NCBI RefSeq assembly: GCF_000219625.1
Contig: NC_018218.1
Location: forward strand, 2,728,001 to 2,792,000
DNA from: Zymoseptoria tritici IPO323
Lineage: Eukaryota > Ascomycota > Dothideomycetes > Mycosphaerellales > Mycosphaerellaceae
DNA: 64,000 nt
Direction: 5' to 3'
A program made the position numbers and the translations under genes. Below, in pieces: positions 57,180 through 64,000 of the stretch (positions are counted from its first letter, which is position 1; every line of letters begins with the position of its first letter). Under the pieces are notes generated by a model. The model ran no database searches. It worked only from the letters and a program-made list of their open reading frames with translations, and was not told the DNA's origin.

Positions 57180-58530
57180 CTTTATGCGCAACTTCGGTTT
57201 AGACCCTTATATTTTCTAAAGCTCGCTATCGAATAGATCCCTCGACAGAAATACCGCCTGAACTTTAGGCATAGCTTACTATAGAGATAGAGCGGATTCG
57301 AAACGAATATCGCGCCGCTATTATAGAGACCGAAGCTATATACAACGAACGACATCGAGCTAACGAGCTCGCACAACGCGAACTCGAGATAGCACGACGC
57401 GAACTCGAGGTAGCACGACGCGAACTCGAGATACGTCTTAAACGAGCCGGAAAACGACCGGTATAACGGACGCCGGAAGTAAGTAGCTCTAGACTCGCCC
57501 TAGAAACAATCGAAACAACAACAACGGATACAAATACGACGAACATAACAAACACGAACGACGACTATATACCGAGACGCCCGAAAGAGCGTCTCCCGAC
57601 GCTACGGACCTTTAGCGGCAAAAGATTAGAATAGGAAGACTAGCACCTTGCTACCTTATCGAAGCTCGCTATCGATAAAGTAGCTATCGGTAGGGACTTC
57701 GACTAATTCCTCTACTTAACAAGTAGGCTCGAAGAGAGTACGGCGAGAATAGTAAGAACAACTATCGAGAACGCTCTCCGACTTAGGTAAGGTAACGCAA
57801 ACGATTTCTTCGAGTACCTAAACGGTATCTACAGCGATATAAACTAGCAACGACGAGCGCTATAAACCCTCTTAAGGATACAATAGGGCGATAACGAACC
57901 TATCGCGACCTACCTACCTTAATTCGAGGTAGTTCTCGCTAATGCGGGAATAGCCGAGACCCTTTTGCCGGATATAGAATCGGACCCGAAGCTTAAAGGT
58001 ATTCGGATTACCCTTCTCGAGAACTCTCTTAACGAAGAGATGCGTAAGGCATTGCTCCCGTTTGCCTTAAACCCGCCGGACAAGTACTTAACCTTTATAA
58101 GAAACCTTCTTACTATCGGCGGATCGCTCGCAAACCTTCGTTTTCGGTCGAACATGTCTAGACCCTCCGCTCCCCGGGCGACCCTACTATCGATAGGGTT
58201 ACGGGCGACCCTGCCGCGAGAATCGAAAGACGAAATGGATTAGGAACTAACTCGATCTAACCGAGTCGAGTTAAGTAACAAGAAGAGAGCAAAGTAGGTT
58301 ACAAGAGAGACAATACAGGCTCGAAGGGAATAAGGCCTTTGTCTCCGTTACGGGATAAAAGGGCACCTTATCGCCGACTATACCTATCTTGCCGCCCGAA
58401 ACCCGAACACTATATAAGCTACGGTTAGTAAAGCTAAGCGCGAGATACGGGAAGTCTTTTTAGAAGAAGACAACGACTTAGTATCGGAAAACGAGTAGCC
58501 TTTATAACAAGTCGTCCGTAGAGGCAGAGT
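57180..58530 (+). pseudogene. Element D gag (degraded)
   Basis: It carries an N-terminal helical segment built on three 21-bp repeats (57371-57433), a capsid-like middle with a 92-codon stretch still open (57,965-58,243), and a CCHC zinc knuckle near 58,336-58,385 whose second and last Cys are now Tyr. Confidence 0.75.
57371..57433 (+). repeat. Three 21-bp tandem repeats in element D gag
   Basis: Units of seven codons (pattern A-(Q/R)-R-E-L-E-(I/V)) repeated three times with three base differences. They encode a heptad-like helix, as in a coiled coil. Confidence 0.85.
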
Positions 58531-58559
58531 TAGATATAAGTAGAAGTAGAGTAGAATAT

Positions 58560-61500
58560 CTTTCGAGATACAAAAATAGAACGATCTCTTTTCTATGCTT
58601 CTACTATTATTAACGACGACGCACTTTAATTCTCTCTTATCAACAACGGCAGCTAATCGTATTATCTAATAAACGAACAGTTAGCTAAGAGACTCCGGCT
58701 CCTATAGATTCCTATTCTAAGACAAAAGGTTATCGGCGTATAAGGATCCCCCTCGTAGAAGAAGGGAATCTCTTTTGTTACTAAGTTCTCTCTTAATGTC
58801 GGTAGGCATAAGTTTACGGCGTTTACTTACGCTATACCCGACCTATAAGAGGACCTTATTCTTAGAAGGCCCTATCTCTTTTACGAGAGTATATAAGTTA
58901 TCGAGTCGACGAACTGTCTCGAGTTCCTTCTCGACGGTTTTTCGATACCTTGCGAGATACGGCCGATAGGTTCTACGAAGGCTAAGGCCGTTAGTAGAGC
59001 TGCCTTTAGATACCTCGCTCGGTTATCTCGGAAATAAGATATTACTGTCTTTGCCGCCTCCCTCGAAGACATCGAGAAGGCATTACGTACGAAGAAAGCC
59101 CTTACTCGTAAGGACATTATCGAGAAGCTTCCTAAATACTACCGCCCCTAGATACGTGCCTTTATCCGGGAAGGAGAGTAGCTACCTCCGTATCGACCCG
59201 GATTTAACTACGAGATCCTACTTACTACCGATAGTAATAGGAAACCTAGCGAACCTCCCTAGGGCCCTCTCTACAATATAACCTAGGACGAGCTTTTAGT
59301 CCTCTAGAAGGAACTATACTCGCTCCTTAAGAAGGGCTATATTCGGTATAGTAAGTCCCCTACCGCTGCGCCGGTTCTTTTCGCTAAGAAACCCGGCGGC
59401 GGCCTTCGTTTCTATATCGACTACTATAGACTAAACGCTATTACTTTAAAGGACCGTTTTCCCCTCCCGCTTATCTAAGAGACGCTTACGTCTCTTAGTA
59501 AAGCTAAGTAGCTTACGAAGCTCGACGTTTCTACCGCATTTTATTAGATCCGTATTGCTAAAGGCGAGGAATAGAAGACTACTTTCCGTACCCGCTACGG
59601 CTTGTTCGAGTAGAACGTTTGCCCCTTTAGTCTTACTAGTGCGCCGGCTACCTTCTAACAGTATCTAAACTAGATCCTATGCGACTTACTTAATAACTTT
59701 TGTACAGCCTATATCGACGATATCCTTATCTTCTCTTCCGGTACCCTTGCCGACTACTAGGAGAAGGTAACGTAGGTTTTACAACGCATCGAGGATAGCA
59801 AGCTTGTCCTAGATATATCGAAGTGCGAGTTCGAGACTCGTACTACAAAGTACTTAGGATATATCGTCGAAGTAGGTATCGGCGTACGAATAGACCCCGC
59901 GAAGGTACAGGCTATCCGGGACTAGGATAGACCCCTAACTGTTCGCGGAGTCTGCTCGTTCCTCGGGTTCGCTAATTACTATAGGATATTTATCCGTAAG
60001 TATAGCGATCTCGTTCGCCCTCTTACTAATCTTATAAAGAAGACGATAGGCTTTCGTTAGGGAGACGAATAGGATAAGGCTTTCGAGGATATTAAGGACG
60101 CTTTTATCTACGGGCCTGTCCTAGCGAGCTACGACCCGGACAAGAAGACGCGAGTCGAGCCCGACTCTTCGGGCTGGGCGACAGGCAGTGTACTACATTA
60201 ATTCGATACGGCACTATAGACTTAGCGACCGGTAGCGTTCTTCTCGCAGCGACACACTATTGCCGAGATTAACTACGACATCTACGACAAAGAACTCTTA
60301 GCTATCGTTAAGTGTTTAAAGGAATAGAATTCGGAACTACGCGGACTAAAGTACGAATTCGAGGTCCTTACGGATTATAAGAACCTCGAGCCTTTCTTTA
60401 TTAAGAAGTCTCTTAACGAACGCTAAATCCGATAGAGCGAGTTCCTCGCGCCCTTCCGTATATTGTTAGTTTATCGCCCTAGAAAACAAGCTACCGTCCC
60501 GGATGCGTTATCTTAACAGGAGTAGGACATACCGCGAGACGAATCTAACGATAGGCTACGTAGTCGAGAGGGAATCTTACTCGACTCTAGCCTAAAGGCC
60601 TTCCCCGCCGAGCTATCTACGCCTACTTCTCCCTTCCCGGACGATACCGAGTTATCGTAGCTTTAGATAGACGCTTTCTCGCTGCTATGCGGAAATAGTT
60701 ACTTACGCGTACTCGAGGCCGTCGAACAAGGTTAACAGGCGTTCCCTATAGATCTTAACCTTAAGCTCTCTATTAGGGAATGCGATATATAGGACAGCCT
60801 ACTTCGCTTTCGAGAACAGATCTAGCTACCTCTCTTCGAACCGCTAACGACAAGGGTTATCTAAACGATATACAACTCGGTCCTCGGTAGATATACTAGA
60901 CGCGATACTACTATCGACTTTCTATCTCGATAGTTCTTCTAGCCGGGAATAAACGCCGAAGTACGTAAGTTCGTACGAAACTATGCTACGTACGGGTAGA
61001 CTACTGTCTAGAGAGAGAAGCGACGTAGGCTATTACGTCCCTTACCGATCCCGGAGCGCATTTAGACGGAGATATCGATAGACTTTGTTATAGACCTAGC
61101 GCCTAACGAGGAGGACGGCGCTACTACCCTCCTTATTATTACGGATCGCCTCGGGAAAGGTACTATGCTCTTACGAGTCCCTCCTAGCTAGTTCGACGCT
61201 AGGGGCGTCGTAGAGCTCCTTATTAAACGCTACGTTGGCATATACTAGCTGCCTACTAGTATTACGTCGGATCGAGGTGTTTAATTCGTTAACGCCCTCT
61301 AGAAAGAAGTATGCGAGCAGTTAGGTATCGTTCGGCGACTATCTACCGCGTACTACCCGGAGACCGACGGTTCTACCGAACGACGAAACTAGGAAGTCGA
61401 GACCTACTTGCGGGCATTCGTTAGCTATAATTAAGGCAATTAGGGCAAGTAGCTCTCGCTTGTACAGATCGCCTTAGATTCGCGCGTACCCTCTACGACG

Positions 61501-62170
61501 TAGGTCTCTCCCTTCTTCCTTATATATAGGTACTACCTGCGTATGATCGAGACTATTTCCGACACTATCGAGTCGCTTCGGAACCCTCGTAAGGAAGGTA
61601 CGTATATCGTTACTAAGCTATAATAGGCTCGCGAGTTCGCTGCTTTAGCAATAGCCGTAGCCTAGCAGTAGTAGGAGTACTATACGAACCGGTCCTAGAA
61701 CGTTACTACTAAGTATAAGGTCGGGGATAAGGTCTAGCTCTTACGTCGGAACATTAAGACGGACCAGCCTACGAAGAAGCTCGACTAGATTTACGCGAAG
61801 TATACAGTTGTCCGTACTTTCGAGAGTATGCCCTACTTCGTCGAGCTCGATGTTCCTCGCGGTATTTATCCGAGGTTTTATACGTCGCTCTTACGATTAG
61901 TGCATAACGATGCGCTTCCGTCCTAGGTCGTTACGGATTCGCAGCCCGCCGCCATTCTTAACGATGCGGGAGACGAAGAATACAGTATAGAGGCTCTTCT
62001 GCGCTATCGTACGAGGCGCGTCGGCCGCGGCTATCGCCGAGAGGCTCTTGTTAAGTAGGTAGGTTACAACCGACCTACTTAGGAACCTTTGCGCGAGTTT
62101 TAGGATATAGTAGCTCTCGAGCGTTTCGAAACGCTCTACGGCGACGCGAATACGGCAGACGGTCCTACAT
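58560..62170 (+). pseudogene. Element D pol with chromodomain (degraded)
   Basis: Protease near 58,590-58,900. Reverse transcriptase about 59,330-59,890, with the catalytic YIDD intact at 59716-59721 (TAYIDDILIF). RNase H about 60,100-60,500. Integrase about 60,950-61,560, with DRG and TAYYPETDG-type core motifs. A chromodomain spans about 61,970-62,150 (EYSIEALLRYRTRR, then EALVK and VGYNRPT). The chromodomain is unusually well kept. Stops are TAG/TAA at Trp and Gln sites. Confidence 0.87.
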
Positions 62171-62240
62171 AACCTTAAACTGCGCGACGTTAGACTCCTT
62201 AGTCCGGTTCTTTATTACGGGCCCTTACCTTTACCGGATA

Positions 62241-62280
62241 CTAGATACGACTACTAGATACTAGATACGACTACTAGATA
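62241..62280. repeat. Two perfect 20-bp direct repeats
   Basis: CTAGATACGACTACTAGATA twice in tandem, after the element D chromodomain. The next 200 bp to 62478 have no recognised content. Confidence 0.85.
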
Positions 62281-62478
62281 CCTGTTTATCTATCGTACGA
62301 TATAAAACTACGATACCGCGCTCGCGGTGTACTAGACTCGACCCTCTTCCCTCGACAAAAGATAAGAATCTCGCAAAAGATTTAAGTCTTCCCCCTCTTA
62401 AACTTGTAGTAAACTATATCGACTATGCAACGAAGTACTTAGAAGTCTACGACTTCCCGACCGGGTAAAACCTACAAG

Positions 62479-62807
62479 TGTGAGGACACCCTCACGATAA
62501 CGCCCCCCACCTGTCTTAACCTGGACTATCCTGGCACTACAGATTACCGGTGCTATCTTATCTGGCCTAGACTAGGACATCCTATAGAGGGACGAACCTT
62601 ACGGGCGCATAATAGCCCCCGAGCGGATATTAGACTGTAACCGGTGCCTAGTCTAGGCGGAGGGACGCATTTGGTAATACGAAGGGCGGGTATATAGCCT
62701 CGAGGGACGCTCTTGTCTATTCCCTTCCTTATCGAATCGACTTGTTACATTCTACAACTATTTGTTTTCGGTACAAGCCTACATTCCCTCTCGAGGTGCT
62801 TCTAATA
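62479..62807 (+). repeat. 5' LTR of family A copy 2
   Basis: 329 bp, TGTGAGGACACCC...TTCTAATA, one base longer than the LTRs of copy 1. It retains CA and TG (for example CCTGGACTATCCTGGCACTACAG) where copy 1 has TA. Confidence 0.92.
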
Positions 62808-62999
62808 TTCGATTCGATTAAAAACAACTATATAACTATACTAAAAACTACTAACATAGCTCTAAAGGTTACCCGTCGTTAGGACGATTCTCTTCTTAAT
62901 ACCTCCGCCCGATAGTAGGCGAGCGCTTCCTCTACAGAGCTATCGGCTACGCCTGCTAGTTAGCTGCAGGACGTTAACCTTCTTAACTAGCCTAGCTCG

Positions 63000-64000
63000 G
63001 GAGAGACCGTAGAAGAAAGGGCTACCCGGGAGCACGATAACGAAGTCGCCCGCGCTACCTTCGAGTTCTTAACCCTTTAGTAGAAGATTAAGGAACTCCG
63101 TACCGAACTAGACTATCCTACGCTAGAAGGGAACCTAAGGACGGCTACCCTTCGTTACTTCTTCTCCGAACCTAACTAGTATACTAAAACGAGGGATAAC
63201 CTCCCTAAGTTAAAGGAGCTACTAGTCTTCGAGGGTAAGTCGCGTGCGAGCTACGACGACTAGGTCCGAGCCTTCGAAAGAGCCTTTAGATAATACGAAG
63301 GATTCGCCGAACGCGAAGACTGCAAGGTCGACTTTGCTACCGACTATATAGGAAAGCTCTAGCAAGACTACTAGGAACGCTACGTCGACAGCCTTAACAA
63401 CTAGTCTAAGCTAACCTAGTCTATAATAAAGGAGGTTATACTTAACTCGATAGGTATAGAGACCGAACGGCGCGAGAAGGCCTACGAGAAGCTGAAAAAG
63501 GTTACCCTAGGTAACCGCACGCCGGAAGAACTCCTCGAGGAGCTAAAGACACTCTAGAAGGAGCTTAATAAAAGGGATAATAGCAAGAAGATCCTTAGGT
63601 TCTATAGCGCCCTTCTATAGACCCTTCGCAACCGCCTCTCGAACTACCCTACCGCCCTACTAAACCTAGTAGACGCCGAGGAAAGGGCTAAAAAGGCCTA
63701 CCGTACTAACGAGGGCTCTAAACAGGAGGCTCGTAAGAGGTAGGCTGCTAAAAGGTCTGCTAAGTAGGCGAAGAAGCGCCCTAGCGACGGCTCTGCTGCT
63801 CCGGACGGTAAGAAGGCAAGGACTAGCGATAGCAAATAGAACCCGAAGGCCCCCTCTAAGGCTATATGCTACGGATACTAACAGGTCGGGCATATCCGCC
63901 GCGACTGCACTAACTAGCACCTATAGAAGGATTTAGGGAAAGAGACGCCCCCTAAGTAGACGCTGTTGCTTAGGTAGGCTAAGTCCTTTATAATAAGGAT
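63000..64000 (+). pseudogene. Family A gag, copy 2 (partial, degraded)
   Basis: Gag frame colinear with 34,640-35,600, still holding a zinc knuckle near 63,868-63,915 with more Cys/His codons kept than in copy 1. It has several in-frame TAG/TAA codons and is cut by the window edge. Confidence 0.82.

Larger units (their letters stand above)
56937..62230 (+). mobile_element. Ty3/gypsy chromovirus, element D
   Basis: Gag and pol read on the plus strand from about 57,180 to 62,170, with domains in the gypsy order and a terminal chromodomain. The left end may be the TGTCAGAGG segment; the right end is not defined, since no matching 3' LTR was found before the family A copy at 62479. It is a third family, distinct from A and B. 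Confidence 0.78.
33700..64000. repeat. RIP-mutated block of nested transposable elements
   Basis: About 30 kb with a consistent signature: CpA and TpG are scarce, TpA is very common and CpG is retained. This is what RIP leaves when it converts C to T mainly at CpA on both strands. Open frames collapse to under 100 codons, and within transposon reading frames Trp and Gln codons read TAG or TAA. There is no host gene in the block. The pieces are listed separately. Confidence 0.9.
62479..64000 (+). mobile_element. Family A Ty3/gypsy, second copy, cut by the window end
   Basis: It starts with a 329-bp LTR (62479-62807), then the same leader as copy 1 (TTCGATTCGATTAAAAAC...) and the family A gag to the window end. 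It has far fewer TpA changes than copy 1 at many of the same places. Whether the pol and 3' LTR follow cannot be seen. Confidence 0.88.

Noticed and set aside
57265..57555. A 96-codon minus-strand frame with a hydrophobic, Val-rich beginning
   Set aside because: It is the reverse of the 21-bp gag repeats of element D; the Ser/Arg repeats come from the complement of the heptads.
1..64000. tRNA, rRNA or CRISPR features
   Set aside because: No cloverleaf with A and B boxes, no rRNA stretch and no regularly spaced repeats were found by eye on either strand; a tRNA could still be missed.

Overview
The window looks like nuclear DNA of a filamentous ascomycete (Pezizomycotina; a dothideomycete would fit, but that is inference). 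Introns are short (51-101 nt), start GT and end AG, and several carry a CTAAC-type branch site. The recognisable proteins are typical of this group. The right half carries the C-to-T signature of repeat-induced point mutation (RIP).

Positions 1 to about 33,600 are a normal euchromatic gene block with ten protein genes: a G1/S cyclin (5688-6962 +); Utp4, a WD40 protein of the small-subunit processome (7836-10535 +); a SUR7/PalI-family membrane protein (10781-11984 -, 2 exons); a Png1-type peptide:N-glycanase homologue lacking its catalytic cysteine (13415-14909 -, 2 exons); S-formylglutathione hydrolase (16939-17850 -, 2 exons); the RNA polymerase subunit Rpb6 (18315-18990 -, 4 small exons); TFIIIA (19295-21058 +, one 51-nt intron); a family 90 glycosyltransferase (21611-22921 -); a PAPS-type sulfotransferase-like protein (23895-24794 +); and a one-finger C2H2 protein (27368-28435 +). 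An eleventh gene, the clustered-mitochondria protein Clu1/Tif31 (29440-33428 -, 2 exons), ends the block. Two themes recur. Utp4, Rpb6 and TFIIIA all serve ribosome and RNA-polymerase output, and Rpb6 and TFIIIA share a 304-bp divergent promoter. The glycosyltransferase and sulfotransferase are also divergently arranged and may modify the same glycan.

At about 33,700 the composition changes abruptly. From there to 64,000 nothing is intact: CpA and TpG are scarce, TpA is very common, CpG survives, and Trp and Gln codons in transposon genes have become TAG or TAA. The layout is nested. A Tc1/mariner-type DNA transposon (about 33,740-41,700) is split by a full-length Ty3/gypsy chromovirus, family A (34117-40913, identical-length 328-bp LTRs, target duplication CTTAA), which carries an extra antisense reading frame before its 3' LTR. 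Two decayed minus-strand reading frames follow (41,700-43,800). Then come two copies of a second Ty3/gypsy family in tail-to-tail inverted orientation (copy B 43805-50572 +, copy C 50598-56936 -). Next is a short stretch that is not RIP-mutated (56937-57110), then a third Ty3/gypsy element, D (to about 62,200), with a chromodomain. Finally a second family A copy begins at 62479 with a less mutated LTR and runs off the window end.

No RNA genes, CRISPR arrays or secondary-metabolite cluster were found. The points most worth following up are the antisense frame in element A, the catalytic-cysteine loss in Png1, the shared Rpb6/TFIIIA promoter, the inverted B/C pair in which RIP converted the reverse-transcriptase aspartates in one copy only, and the unmutated island at 56,937.
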